A stretch of DNA of 34,228 nt from Butyricicoccus sp. Marseille-Q5471 (GCF_951230135.1 NZ_CATNVC010000019.1:1-34228); one strand, 5' to 3'; numbered from the stretch's first letter, positions 1 to 8,279 are shown. Program-made: numbers and translations. Notes: generated by a model not told the origin, from the sequence alone.

Positions 1-29
1 CTGGCTTCATTTTACCAACTCCTCGGAGG

Positions 30-110
30 TTGTGCAGTCTTGGCGAAAAACTGTGCACTTTATGTGTCGAAAAACTGTGCAGTTCTATTGGCTGAAAAGT
101 GTGTACTTTA
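30..110. repeat. Tandem ~24-bp repeats resembling an insertion-sequence end
   Basis: The motif GAAAAACTGTGCA occurs at 45-57 and again at 69-81, with a diverged copy (GAAAAGTGTGTA) at 94-105 and a partial copy (TTGTGCAG) at 30-37, so the unit recurs every 21-25 bp. Short tandem repeats of this kind are found at the ends of IS21-family elements, where transposase binds. No transposase gene is visible in the window, so this would be an end whose element lies to the left, or a remnant. The family assignment is inference. Confidence 0.4.
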
Positions 111-123
111 TCTTACCATTTAC

Positions 124-157
124 AGGGCGTTCCCGTTCATGGGAGCGCCCCTTTTCT
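124..157 (+). terminator. Hairpin terminator
   Basis: An 11-bp stem (124-134 with 141-151, one G-T wobble) closes a 6-nt loop and is followed by CTTTTCT. It probably ends a transcript entering from the left of the window. Confidence 0.6.
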
Positions 158-627
158 ATGCTTATTTTTTGACAGGATGAAGTATATCCTATGGCATTAC
201 ATTGGTAGCCCATCATCTGCGTGAACACATATTCCGTTTCCTGTCAACGTCTCCGTTCACACGCTGTAATTTCTGTTGTTCAGCCAAAATGGGGTCATCA
301 GATTGCCCGTTTCGTACCTATGTTAATGTAATGATTGCTTCCTGAGGTTTTAGGGGTATCAGTATAAAGTTCTACAATAGCGGACAACCGCACTCCGGAG
401 CAGCAGAGCTTCTACTCCTGCGCAAGCAAAACAAGGCCTTCAAATCTCACGCAGACGCATTTGCGACCATCAAAGGCGAGTTGGTGAGGGGGCGCTGAGA
501 GCAATTTAGGCGAAGCGGACAGACTCTGTGTATTGGTTCAGGCACCTGTGCATATCCGGGGTGCCTTGGGTACTTATCGACAGCGGAGTACCGACTGCAG
601 ACCTTATAAAAACTATGCGGAATAGTA
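158..627. other. Gene-free stretch, probably decayed DNA
   Basis: I see no ORF with a ribosome binding site here. A TTGACA at 169-174 has no acceptable -10 partner. A short inverted repeat (GGCACC 541-546, GGTGCC 560-565) could form a weak hairpin. A roughly 40-codon open stretch ending at about 498 has no recognisable start and no family I know. It reads as an old insertion or recombination junction. Confidence 0.4.
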
Positions 628-656
628 TTGACATTTCAGGCTTTTTCCCGTAATTA
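628..656 (+). promoter_or_regulatory. Possible promoter of the two-component operon
   Basis: There is a perfect -35 TTGACA at 628-633, and 17 bp later a poor -10, TAATTA (651-656). Transcription from this would start about at the ribosome binding site, which is unusually close, so the assignment is weak. Confidence 0.3.
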
Positions 657-676
657 TATTGTAGGAGGTGGTTTGT

Positions 677-1354
677 GTGCATGAGATTTTAGTGGTGGAG
701 GATGATATCGCACTCAGTCATGGGATTGCAATGGCACTGCGAAGCGAGCAGATTCATATAGCACAATGTCATACGCTGCTTGCAGCAAAAAACCACCTTG
801 CAGTCAACCCTGTCGGGTTGGCGATTTTGGATATCAATCTCCCTGACGGCAGCGGTATTGATTTGCTGAGAGAACTGCGCGGAAGACAAGGCATATCCGT
901 TATTCTACTGACCGCCAATGACACCGAGACAGATATTGTAACAGGGCTTGACTCGGGCGCCGATGACTATATTACAAAGCCCTTCAGCCTTGCGGTGCTC
1001 CGCGCCCGCGTCAATGCGCAGCTGCGCAAGCTGGAAAGCAGCACTTCTTCCCTGTTTCTGCTGGACTCCTACCGCTTTGACTTTGACACAATGCAGTTTT
1101 CAAAAAACGCCGCGCCAATTGAACTGAGCAAAACAGAGCAAAAGTTGCTGCGGCTGCTGGTAGAGAACAAGGGAATTACATTGGAGCGCAGCAAGCTGAT
1201 TGACCGCATCTGGACAGACGGTGCGGAGTATGTGGATGAAAACGCGCTCTCCGTCACCATCAAGCGCCTGCGTGACAAGCTTGAGGACAACCCTTCCCAC
1301 CCGGAGTATATCAAAACGGTCTATGGCATCGGTTATACATGGGCGGTGAAGTAG
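677..1354 (+). CDS. OmpR-family response regulator
   Basis: DNA-binding response regulator of 225 residues, expected to be phosphorylated by the histidine kinase encoded immediately after it. The receiver domain (about 1-115) has the acidic pair E8/D9/D10, the phosphoacceptor D52 (in ILDINLPDG), T80 and K101 (in YITKPF). The C-terminal 100 residues form an OmpR/PhoB winged helix ending in VYGIGYTW. The frame is open from a GTG at 668, but AGGAGG lies at 663-668 and overlaps that codon. The GTG at 677, eight bases past the Shine-Dalgarno, is therefore the better start and begins the protein at MHEILVVEDD. The stop abuts the kinase start directly, so the two are co-translated. The ABC transporter that follows suggests control of a peptide or antibiotic resistance pump, but the signal is unknown. 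Confidence 0.93.
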   Translation: MHEILVVEDDIALSHGIAMALRSEQIHIAQCHTLLAAKNHLAVNPVGLAILDINLPDGSGIDLLRELRGRQGISVILLTANDTETDIVTGLDSGADDYITKPFSLAVLRARVNAQLRKLESSTSSLFLLDSYRFDFDTMQFSKNAAPIELSKTEQKLLRLLVENKGITLERSKLIDRIWTDGAEYVDENALSVTIKRLRDKLEDNPSHPEYIKTVYGIGYTWAVK

Positions 1355-2272
1355 ATGACAAAGCTTGAGATTGTTTGGGCGGTCATTGCTTTTTCAGCAA
1401 TTATCCTCTCTGCCGCAATTATATTCACCTATCGCCGGAAAACAAAACAGATTTTATCACACATGGACGCCATGCTGACTGCCGCCATGGATGGCAGCTT
1501 TTCTGAAACAATGTTTGACGAAAGCTTGCTTTCCTCGGTGGAAACCAAGCTGGCACACTATCTTTCCGCCTCAGCCGTATCTGCGCAAAATTTGCAGCAA
1601 GAAAAGGAGAAAATCAAGGAACTGATTGCTGATATTTCTCACCAAACCAAAACGCCAATTTCGAACATTTTGCTCTATGCGCAGCTGTTAAGCGAACAAC
1701 AATTGCCCGAAGAAAGTGCGCTCTGCGTCGCGGCGCTGAACAGTCAGGCAGAAAAGTTGAGCTTTCTGATTGGTGCGTTGGTCAAAACCTCAAGACTGGA
1801 AGCCGGTGTGTTTCAGCTGAAACCGAAGCTCTCAAAAGTGCAGCCTATGCTGGATACCGTCCTGGCACAAATTGCTCCCAAGGCAGATAAAAAGAACATT
1901 ACTCTGGCTTGCGCGCAAACCAATACCGCCGTATATGCCGATGTGAAGTGGACCGGCGAGGCAATCTACAACATTCTTGACAACGCGGTGAAATACACGC
2001 CGTGCGGAGGAACAATCGATATCTCAACCACGATGTATCAGCTTTTCTGCCGTATTGACATGACAGATACCGGTATCGGTATCGCCGAGGAGGAGCAGGC
2101 GAAAATTTTCGGTCGATTCTATCGCTCCCCCGATGTGAGCGAAACCGAGGGCGTCGGCATCGGACTGTATCTTGCAAGGCAAATCGTTTCCGGGCAAGGC
2201 GGGTATATCAAGGTATCCTCGCAGCCTGATGCAGGCAGCCGCTTCTCTGTTTTCCTGCCGCTGCAACCCTAG
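1355..2272 (+). CDS. Sensor histidine kinase with one membrane anchor
   Basis: Membrane-bound histidine kinase (305 residues) that should phosphorylate the regulator encoded just upstream. One hydrophobic segment at about residues 6-25 anchors it, and there is no sizeable extracytoplasmic sensor domain. The HisKA helix carries the phospho-acceptor H96 (ISHQTKTP). The ATPase domain has an N box (NILDNAVKY, about 206-214), G1 (DTGIGI, 238-243) and G2 (GVGIGLYLAR, 266-275). With no external domain it probably depends on a partner for sensing, as in kinases paired with FtsX-type transporters. The ABC pair 115 bp downstream is the obvious candidate. ATG 1355 starts at the first base after the regulator's stop codon. 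Confidence 0.93.
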   Translation: MTKLEIVWAVIAFSAIILSAAIIFTYRRKTKQILSHMDAMLTAAMDGSFSETMFDESLLSSVETKLAHYLSASAVSAQNLQQEKEKIKELIADISHQTKTPISNILLYAQLLSEQQLPEESALCVAALNSQAEKLSFLIGALVKTSRLEAGVFQLKPKLSKVQPMLDTVLAQIAPKADKKNITLACAQTNTAVYADVKWTGEAIYNILDNAVKYTPCGGTIDISTTMYQLFCRIDMTDTGIGIAEEEQAKIFGRFYRSPDVSETEGVGIGLYLARQIVSGQGGYIKVSSQPDAGSRFSVFLPLQP

Positions 2273-2326
2273 AATCTTTCAAAACTGTCAGATTTTCTTT
2301 TCCGTCGAAAGATTCTGGAAAGATTC
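2272..2326 (+). promoter_or_regulatory. Candidate OmpR-type regulator binding repeats
   Basis: GAAAGATTC occurs twice, at 2307-2315 and 2318-2326, exactly 11 bp apart, and its reverse complement GAATCTTTC lies at 2272-2280. OmpR-family regulators commonly bind direct repeats spaced one helical turn apart. The site lies between the kinase gene and the transporter genes, where autoregulated pumps often have their controlled promoter. Binding by the adjacent regulator is inference. Confidence 0.5.
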
Positions 2327-2335
2327 ATCTGTTAG

Positions 2336-2365
2336 AGTGTGTATTGCAGGAATGCGATACACACT
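2336..2365 (+). promoter_or_regulatory. Inverted repeat before the ABC genes
   Basis: AGTGTGTAT (2336-2344) and ATACACACT (2357-2365) form a perfect 9-bp stem with a 12-nt loop, followed by TTCTTTT. It could be a weak terminator or attenuator between kinase and transporter genes, or a protein-binding palindrome. Confidence 0.45.
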
Positions 2366-2387
2366 TTCTTTTGGGGAGGAACAGAAA

Positions 2388-3068
2388 ATGTATATATTAG
2401 AAACCAAAGCGCTAAAGAAAATCTACGGCTGCGGCGAAACGGCGGTTCACGCGCTGGACGGCGTGGATTTCACCGTTCAAAGGGGCGAATTTATCGCCAT
2501 TGTCGGGATGTCCGGTAGCGGAAAATCCACGCTGCTGCACATGCTTGGCGGTCTTGACCACCCCACCTCCGGCAGTGTCAATGTGGATGGAAAGGATATC
2601 TTTTCGCTGAAAGATGAGGCGCTCACCATTTTTCGCCGCCGAAAAATCGGGTTTGTTTTTCAAAACTATAACCTGGTGCCAGTACTGAATGTATACGAAA
2701 ACATTGTGCTGCCAATTCAGCTCGATGGAAACGTGCCGGATAAGACTTACATTGACAGCATTATTGACACGCTTGGACTGCAAAGCAAGCTGCAAAACCT
2801 GCCGAACAACCTCTCCGGCGGTCAGCAGCAGCGCGTGGCCATTGCAAGAGCACTGGCGGCCAAGCCTGCCATCATTTTGGCAGATGAGCCGACGGGCAAT
2901 TTGGACAGCAAAACCAGTCAGGACGTGCTGGGACTTTTAAAGGTGACGAGCCAAAAATTCAGCCAGACCATCGTAATGATTACCCACAACGAGGAGATTG
3001 CGCAGCTTGCCGACCGAATTATCCGTATTGAGGACGGTAAAATCGTAGGCGGTGGCCAACATGATTAA
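2388..3068 (+). CDS. ABC transporter ATPase (MacB/LolD/Bce type)
   Basis: Cytoplasmic ATPase subunit of 226 residues that powers the FtsX-type permease encoded next. It carries a Walker A (GMSGSGKST), Q-loop (FQNYNLVP), signature LSGGQQQR, Walker B (IILADEP) and the switch histidine in ITHN. Length and motifs match the MacB/LolD/BceA group, which performs mechanotransmission or peptide export rather than bulk import. The frame is open upstream into the kinase gene, but ATG 2388 has GGGGAGG nine bases before it and begins at the family's usual N-terminus (MYILETKALKKIYG), so it is the start. The 3' end overlaps the permease gene by 8 bp. Likely role: resistance to, or detection of, a membrane-active peptide. 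Confidence 0.94.
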   Translation: MYILETKALKKIYGCGETAVHALDGVDFTVQRGEFIAIVGMSGSGKSTLLHMLGGLDHPTSGSVNVDGKDIFSLKDEALTIFRRRKIGFVFQNYNLVPVLNVYENIVLPIQLDGNVPDKTYIDSIIDTLGLQSKLQNLPNNLSGGQQQRVAIARALAAKPAIILADEPTGNLDSKTSQDVLGLLKVTSQKFSQTIVMITHNEEIAQLADRIIRIEDGKIVGGGQHD

Positions 3069-5595
3069 GGTAAACAACAAAAAAGCAATTGCGAATCTCG
3101 CCGCCAAGAGTTTTCGCGCCAATAAGACGCGGAATATCATTGCCGTCATTGCGATTGCGCTGACAACCATTCTGTTCACCAGCATGTTCACCATGGGAAT
3201 TGGGACGGTGGAGAGCCTGCAAAAAGCGACCATGCGGCAGGCAGGCGGAGACGGTCACGCCGTATTAAAGTATTTGACACAGGAACAGTTTGACGCGGCC
3301 AAGGACAATGCCGCAATCAAAGAAATCGCCTTTGATATGGCGCTGTGCGACAGCGTGGACAACGATGCGCTGCTCAAACGCCATGCCGAGTTTTGGTATT
3401 ACGATGCCGTAGGCCTCAAGCTGACATTTATCGAGCCGGAAGCGGGACATATCCCGCAGGCAGAAAACGAAGTAATTGTCGACTCCAAAACGCTGGAGCT
3501 ACTGGACGTGCCACAGGAGCTTGGCGCGACGGTTTCTTTGGAGCTGAACATCCGCGGTGAACTTGTCACGCGGGATTTTGTTCTGTGCGGCTGGTGGGAA
3601 AGCGACCCCGCCTTCAACGTCGGGCAGATTTTTGCTTCCCGCGCGTATGTGGATGCCCATCCAGATGAGCTGCGATGCACCTATTACGACGATTACTCCA
3701 TGACGGGCGCAATCAATGCATACATCATGTTTCCAAACAGCATGAATTTAGAGGCGAAACTGAATCAGGTGCTGTCGGAAAGCGGCTTTTCCCCCATTGA
3801 GACAGACGCAAATTATGTTGCCAGCAACGTCAACTGGTCGTATCTCTCCACCAACTTCGGCATGGATGCCGGAACTCTAATAGGGCTTGGCTGCGGTCTG
3901 CTGCTGATTGTATTTACCGGCTATCTGATTATTTATAATATCTTTCAAATTTCAATTGTGCGGGATATCCGCTTTTACGGCCTGCTCAAAACAATCGGTA
4001 CAACGGCGACGCAGCTTCGCCGCATCATCCGTCGGCAGGCGCTGATTTTATCGTCTATCGGCATTCCCATCGGGTTATTTTTCGGCTTTTTTTCAGGCCG
4101 GGCGCTTGTCCCGCTTCTGATGAATAACTCAAGCTATGCGGGCAGCGCTGTTTCCGTTTCACCCAATCCGCTCATCTTTATCGGCTCGGCGCTGTTTGCG
4201 CTTGTCACGGTATTTATCAGTACTTTGAAGCCGGGTCGTATGGCAGGCAGGGTTTCTCCCATCGAGGCGGTGCGTTATACCGAAACCGATGTGCCGAGGA
4301 GCGGGCAAAAGAAGAGCGTGAACGGTGCAAAAATGGGGCGCATGGCGCTATCCAATGTTGGCCGCAATAAAAAACGCACCATTCTGGTTGTCATCAGCCT
4401 GTCGCTGAGCATCGTGCTTTTGAATGCCGTAGTCACACTTTCCGGCAGTATTGATATGGATAAATTCATCTCGAAATTCTCAGACACGGATTTTCTCATT
4501 GCCCATGCAGACTATTTCAACAATGACTTTTTCGGCAAAGAGGATGAACTCAGTGAACAGATGATTTCGGCGGTTCAATCTCTTGACGGCTTTGAAGCCG
4601 GCGGACGGCTGTACGGCGGACGCGAAAATATGTTCTTCGCCGAAAACAGCGGCGATACCGCCAGCGTCAATCGGGATGACCGTGGATATCCGTTCAGCGC
4701 GGTCTATGGTCTGGAGTCGCTTCCCATGGAGCGGCTGGACTTGATCGATGGCGAAATCGACATGGAAAAGCTGATGGGCGGCGACTGCATTCTGGAGGGC
4801 GTGCAGCTGGATGACAATGGCCGGGTGGAAATGGACACTGCCCACTATCAAGTGGGTGACACAGTAGTTTTGCACAATTGGCGCAATGATCCGTCCAATC
4901 CCGAAAAAAAGATTGATGTGCCTCATACCTATACTGTGCTGGGTCACGTGGCTATCAAAACCTACACCAACTGCGACCGAAGCTACTGGGGTTATACCTT
5001 CTACCTGCCGGCAGAGGTCTACAAAACGCTGGTGGATACCCCGGCGGTGATGAGCTACGCCTTCAATATAGAAGATTCGCAGGAGGCAGCAGCGGAAAGC
5101 TTTCTGAAGACGTATACAGACGGCGTCGAGCCTACGATGAACTATGAATCCAAATCGACAACCGCAGACGCCTTTAGCGGCATGAGAAATACTGTGCTTT
5201 TGGTGGGCGGTGCGCTTGGCGGCATCATCAGTTTGATTGGTATTTTGAATTTTATTAACGCAGTGCTGACTAGCATTGTCGCGCGTAAAAAAGAGCTTGC
5301 CATGCTGCAAAGCATCGGCATGACCAGACGGCAGCTAAAAAAGATGCTGTGCTGCGAGGGCCTGTGTTACGCAGGTCTTTCGGGTCTGTGCGCCCTCGTG
5401 CTTGGCATCGTGCTTTCGATGGTTATTGTGCGGGCAATCTGCTCACAGCTTTGGTTTTTGAGCTATCACATGGTGATATGGCCGCTGCTGATTGCCCTTC
5501 CTATCCTGCTGATACTCGGCGTGACTGTCCCGCTTGTCGTTCATCACGCAGCCGATCGGCAAAGCATTGTGGAGCGGCTGCGTGAAGCGGAGTAG
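3061..5595 (+). CDS. FtsX-type ABC transporter permease, 8 TM
   Basis: Permease partner of the preceding ATPase, 844 residues from ATG 3061. A GTG at 3052 in the same frame would give 847; the ATG is preferred because GGCGGTGG sits just before it and the 8-bp overlap with the ATPase stop fits translational coupling. Hydrophobic segments lie at about residues 21-43, 283-308, 335-358, 375-398, 442-465, 710-738, 768-793 and 803-828 (numbering within a few residues). There are two large extracytoplasmic domains, between TM1-2 and TM5-6. This duplicated FtsX layout is common in Clostridial transporters next to two-component systems and differs from BceB, which has ten TMs and one external domain. 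The substrate is unknown; a host or bacterial antimicrobial peptide is plausible. Confidence 0.9.
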   Translation: MIKVNNKKAIANLAAKSFRANKTRNIIAVIAIALTTILFTSMFTMGIGTVESLQKATMRQAGGDGHAVLKYLTQEQFDAAKDNAAIKEIAFDMALCDSVDNDALLKRHAEFWYYDAVGLKLTFIEPEAGHIPQAENEVIVDSKTLELLDVPQELGATVSLELNIRGELVTRDFVLCGWWESDPAFNVGQIFASRAYVDAHPDELRCTYYDDYSMTGAINAYIMFPNSMNLEAKLNQVLSESGFSPIETDANYVASNVNWSYLSTNFGMDAGTLIGLGCGLLLIVFTGYLIIYNIFQISIVRDIRFYGLLKTIGTTATQLRRIIRRQALILSSIGIPIGLFFGFFSGRALVPLLMNNSSYAGSAVSVSPNPLIFIGSALFALVTVFISTLKPGRMAGRVSPIEAVRYTETDVPRSGQKKSVNGAKMGRMALSNVGRNKKRTILVVISLSLSIVLLNAVVTLSGSIDMDKFISKFSDTDFLIAHADYFNNDFFGKEDELSEQMISAVQSLDGFEAGGRLYGGRENMFFAENSGDTASVNRDDRGYPFSAVYGLESLPMERLDLIDGEIDMEKLMGGDCILEGVQLDDNGRVEMDTAHYQVGDTVVLHNWRNDPSNPEKKIDVPHTYTVLGHVAIKTYTNCDRSYWGYTFYLPAEVYKTLVDTPAVMSYAFNIEDSQEAAAESFLKTYTDGVEPTMNYESKSTTADAFSGMRNTVLLVGGALGGIISLIGILNFINAVLTSIVARKKELAMLQSIGMTRRQLKKMLCCEGLCYAGLSGLCALVLGIVLSMVIVRAICSQLWFLSYHMVIWPLLIALPILLILGVTVPLVVHHAADRQSIVERLREAE

Positions 5596-5752
5596 TAAAG
5601 CAAACAGCATTGACGCAGAGTCGGTGCGCCTGCTGAAACAGTATGATGACAACAAACCGCAGTTGCAGCCGGAAGCATTTGAGAAAGTCAACGCAATTCT
5701 GGTCAAGGCCGGTCTCAATCAGGAGCTGCTTGAAAGAATCGCGGCCTTGTGA
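5582..5752 (+). CDS. Small hypothetical protein, 56 residues
   Basis: An ORF starting at GTG 5582 overlaps the end of the permease gene by 14 bp, with GGAGC eight bases upstream of the start. The product is soluble, charged and probably helical. Its C-terminal part (residues about 26-56, with LQPEAFEKVNAILVKAG) looks like a genuine folded segment rather than random translation. I do not recognise the family. The overlap suggests coupling to the transporter operon. It could also be the tail of a formerly longer gene left behind at the junction with the next locus. Confidence 0.5.
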   Translation: MKRSSKANSIDAESVRLLKQYDDNKPQLQPEAFEKVNAILVKAGLNQELLERIAAL

Positions 5753-5808
5753 TTTTCGCCCAATAGCGCTTCTCCTCATTGCGGCTGAACCTATTATACT
5801 GTGCAGAA

Positions 5809-5842
5809 GCGAAGCGCCCGGCAATTCTGCCGGGCGCTTCGC
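5809..5842. terminator. Strong hairpin terminator between convergent genes
   Basis: A perfect 14-15 bp stem (from about 5809-5822 with 5828-5842) around a short loop is followed by TTTATTCTTC on the plus strand. It ends the transporter operon and probably also serves the convergent acetyltransferase operon. Confidence 0.8.
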
Positions 5843-5850
5843 TTTATTCT

Positions 5851-6342
5851 TCATTGATTCTTTTGAAAAGCAAGCCGCGGCGAACCATCGGCCAGATAAA
5901 TTGTACCGCAGTGTTCGAATCCCTGTTTTGCAAGCAGGCTTCGCATCGGTGCGTTGTCCTCATGCGTGTCAATGCGCAGATTGCCGCACTGCGCAAAACA
6001 CCACTCGATGCACCTCGCCGCCGCACCGCGTACCGTGCCGCTTGCCGCAATGCGGTGAATGACGCCGTACGGGCGCTCGTCGAGCCATGCGCCGCCGTCA
6101 ATGCGGGCATAGGTCGGGTCGGCGTAGGCGGAGAAGCAAAAGGTTGCCGCAATTTGTCCCGCTTCGATGCAGACATAGCTTTGCCCTGCTTCAATATCCG
6201 TGCGCACCGCTTGCTCGGTCGGGCGGCTGTCTCCCCACTGGTTCGGATTTCCGTGTTCACGCATAAATTGCCGCGCCTGTGCAAAAATCTCCATCAGCGC
6301 CGGCAGCTCCTCTATTTTGGTTAATCTAATCTCCAAGCTCAT
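5851..6342 (-). CDS. GNAT-family N-acetyltransferase
   Basis: Acetyl-CoA-dependent acetyltransferase of 163 residues; the substrate cannot be read from the sequence. The order of elements is that of GNAT proteins: an N-terminal strand (LEIRLTKIEELPAL), a central substrate region, the acetyl-CoA segment around GTVRGAAARCIEWC, and a C-terminal NAPMRSLLAKQGFEHCG motif typical of the fold. An upstream in-frame ATG exists at 6366, but the start at 6342 forms the ATGA overlap with the stop of the esterase gene, the usual sign of translational coupling. It is the third gene of the LacI regulator-esterase-acetyltransferase operon. Confidence 0.85.
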   Translation of the reverse strand: MSLEIRLTKIEELPALMEIFAQARQFMREHGNPNQWGDSRPTEQAVRTDIEAGQSYVCIEAGQIAATFCFSAYADPTYARIDGGAWLDERPYGVIHRIAASGTVRGAAARCIEWCFAQCGNLRIDTHEDNAPMRSLLAKQGFEHCGTIYLADGSPRLAFQKNQ

Positions 6343-7118
6343 AACTCCTTGAGCCACTCGGCACAAAGCGCGTGCCAGCGGGCAACATGTCGATCGGGCA
6401 AACGCCCCTTGAGCGGGTCACTCGTTTCGGCATCCGCCAATGCAAGACCGTGCACGCCGTGCGGAAACAGATGCAGCTCGTGCGGCACACCTGCTCTGCG
6501 CAGCGCCGCTTCGAACAGCAGACTGTTTTCCACCGGAACCTCGGCATCATCCTGTGTATGCCAGAGAAAGACAGGCGGCGTATCCGCATTCACCAGTTCT
6601 TCCAGCGAGAATGTTTGCTGCGCCGTGCGCTCCGGTCCCGCAAGCTGCTCAAAGCTGCCGCGGTGCGCATAATCGCCCGCCGTGATCACCGGATAACACA
6701 GCACGGCGGCGTTTGGGCGATGTATTTCTAAATCCGCGCCCTCGCCAAACCAGTCAGGCCGGTTCCAAACCGTTGCCAGTGTGCCCGCTAGATGTCCGCC
6801 CGCAGAAAAACCACAGACCGCGATTTTGTCCGCATCCACATGAAGCTGCGCGGCCTTCCGGCGCACAAATGCGACCGCAGCCGCCAGTGTATGCAGCGGA
6901 CGACGCTCCAGCGGCGCCTCCAGACAGCAGTATTCCAACACAAAGGCTTCAAAGCCTGCCTTCACAAACGCACGGCCAACGGGCGCGCCCTCGCGCTCCG
7001 AACAGAATTCATACCCGCCGCCCGGACAGATGATCACCGCCGGACGCGGCAAATCTCCCGACGCGGCAAACCGCGTCAGCGTGCCGCCGTGCGGCAGAGG
7101 AAACACCGTTTGACTCAT
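6339..7118 (-). CDS. Alpha/beta hydrolase, acetyl-esterase-like
   Basis: Cytoplasmic esterase of 259 residues with no signal peptide. The oxyanion motif is CPGGGYEF (about 31-38), the nucleophile elbow GFSAG places Ser at 105, the acid is probably D191 (HTQDDAEVP) and the base H223 (HGVHGL). These fit the Aes/BD-FAE-type esterases that remove acetyl or feruloyl groups from carbohydrates. It lies 13 bp after the LacI regulator gene, with TGGAG eight bases before its ATG, and overlaps the acetyltransferase gene. A role in deacetylating an imported sugar is a reasonable inference, but no transporter or glycosidase is in this operon. Confidence 0.87.
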   Translation of the reverse strand: MSQTVFPLPHGGTLTRFAASGDLPRPAVIICPGGGYEFCSEREGAPVGRAFVKAGFEAFVLEYCCLEAPLERRPLHTLAAAVAFVRRKAAQLHVDADKIAVCGFSAGGHLAGTLATVWNRPDWFGEGADLEIHRPNAAVLCYPVITAGDYAHRGSFEQLAGPERTAQQTFSLEELVNADTPPVFLWHTQDDAEVPVENSLLFEAALRRAGVPHELHLFPHGVHGLALADAETSDPLKGRLPDRHVARWHALCAEWLKEL

Positions 7119-7131
7119 ATCTTTTGCTCCA

Positions 7132-8154
7132 TTAAATATTGTATTTACTGCGGATGTCGATTCGAATCAACTGCTTGTCCTTTTCAGGCTTTTTGCCGAC
7201 AAGCAGATAATCCAGCAAAATTTCAGCCGGACGAGCGCCCTGCAGCTGCGCATCCTGATCGATTAAAAAGTCAATCAGTCCTGCGCGCACATCGGCTGCG
7301 TTCTGCTCGGACAAATCATGGCAAATCAGCCGCACCTTGCCGCGCAGACCCAGCTCCCGAATTGCATCACAACCGCCCGGCGGGCCGCCTGCCGAAAAAT
7401 AAACGCCGCCAAGGTCAGGCGTCTGTTCCGCAACCCTGCGTACAATCTCATGCGCTCGCTCCCGATCATCATAGCAGTTTTCAATCGGCAGCAGCTGAAT
7501 TCCAGGGAATTCTGCCAAAACTTCAGCGCGGAAGCCGTCCACACGTCTGCAGTGCGACAGGTTGGACGGATGACCGTTGACCATCAGCACCTTGCCCTTG
7601 CCGCCGAGCAGCATGCCCATCAGTCCGCCGCAGGCACGGCCGCTGGCGTAGCTGTCCTGACCCACATAGCACAGCCGGCCCGACTCCGGCATGTCCGCAT
7701 TGAAGGTCACGACCGGCATGTGCGCACTCAGCGTACGAATGCGGGCGCAGATGCGCTCATCCTCCGCCGGCGTGACGGCCAGACCAGCCACACCTTCGCC
7801 AATCAGCTCGTCAATCAGCTCCAGCTGCCGCTCAACGTTGATGGACTGCATGGTGCGCACAATCAGCTGTGCGCCCTCGTTCGCCAGACGGTCACGCGTG
7901 CGCTCCGCCTCATCCGCAACGGCACGCATAAACGGAGTTTCGACCGACTGCACCAGCACGCCGATTTTGATTGGGTTTTTGGCCAGTGACAGCAGCTTAC
8001 CCGCTCGATTCGGCTGATAGCCCTGCTCCTCGGCAATGCGTTTGATCCGCGCGGCGACTTTGGCATCTACCCTGCCCCGATTGTTGAGCGCACGGTCGAC
8101 TGTGCCGCGGGATACGCCCGCCAACTCGGCAATCTGCGCGAGCGTTACTGCCAT
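7132..8154 (-). CDS. LacI-family transcriptional regulator
   Basis: DNA-binding repressor or activator of 340 residues. The N-terminal helix-turn-helix is VTLAQIAELAGVSRGTVDRA, followed by the hinge helix around PNRAGKLLS. Residues from about 60 form a periplasmic-binding-protein-like ligand domain of the ribose/xylose-binding type (IKIGVLVQSVETPF at its start, QDSYASGRACGG in the middle). It is the first gene of an operon with the esterase and acetyltransferase, so its ligand is likely a sugar. Transcription diverges from metG. A palindrome just downstream of its own promoter suggests autoregulation. Confidence 0.92.
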   Translation of the reverse strand: MAVTLAQIAELAGVSRGTVDRALNNRGRVDAKVAARIKRIAEEQGYQPNRAGKLLSLAKNPIKIGVLVQSVETPFMRAVADEAERTRDRLANEGAQLIVRTMQSINVERQLELIDELIGEGVAGLAVTPAEDERICARIRTLSAHMPVVTFNADMPESGRLCYVGQDSYASGRACGGLMGMLLGGKGKVLMVNGHPSNLSHCRRVDGFRAEVLAEFPGIQLLPIENCYDDRERAHEIVRRVAEQTPDLGGVYFSAGGPPGGCDAIRELGLRGKVRLICHDLSEQNAADVRAGLIDFLIDQDAQLQGARPAEILLDYLLVGKKPEKDKQLIRIDIRSKYNI

Positions 8155-8173
8155 TCCTCATCCGTCCTTTCCG

Positions 8174-8191
8174 GGCGTTCACGTGTACGCC
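8174..8191. promoter_or_regulatory. Near-perfect 18-bp palindrome, candidate LacI-type operator
   Basis: The 18 bases around the central CACGTG read as their own reverse complement except at one symmetric pair. The site lies between the divergently oriented regulator promoter and its start codon, where an autoregulatory operator would block transcription. LacI-family operators are palindromes with a central CG, as here. Confidence 0.5.
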
Positions 8192-8201
8192 TATTGCTAT
8201 T

Positions 8202-8230
8202 ACCATATCATTTTCCGCCGTGAAATGCAA
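8202..8230 (-). promoter_or_regulatory. Promoter of the LacI-esterase-acetyltransferase operon
   Basis: On the minus strand, TTGCAT (8225-8230) is followed after 17 bp by TATGGT (8202-8207). Confidence 0.5.
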
Positions 8231-8279
8231 CCGTTTCCACCCCTGCGGCACGGTCTTGCCCGCTCGTTTATTTTTGCAC

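Noticed and set aside
169-197. Promoter with TTGACA at 169
   Set aside because: No acceptable -10 box at 15-19 bp spacing and no gene downstream within a reasonable distance.
3061-5595. BceB-type bacitracin permease
   Set aside because: BceB proteins have ten membrane spans with one external domain; this protein has eight spans and two external domains.
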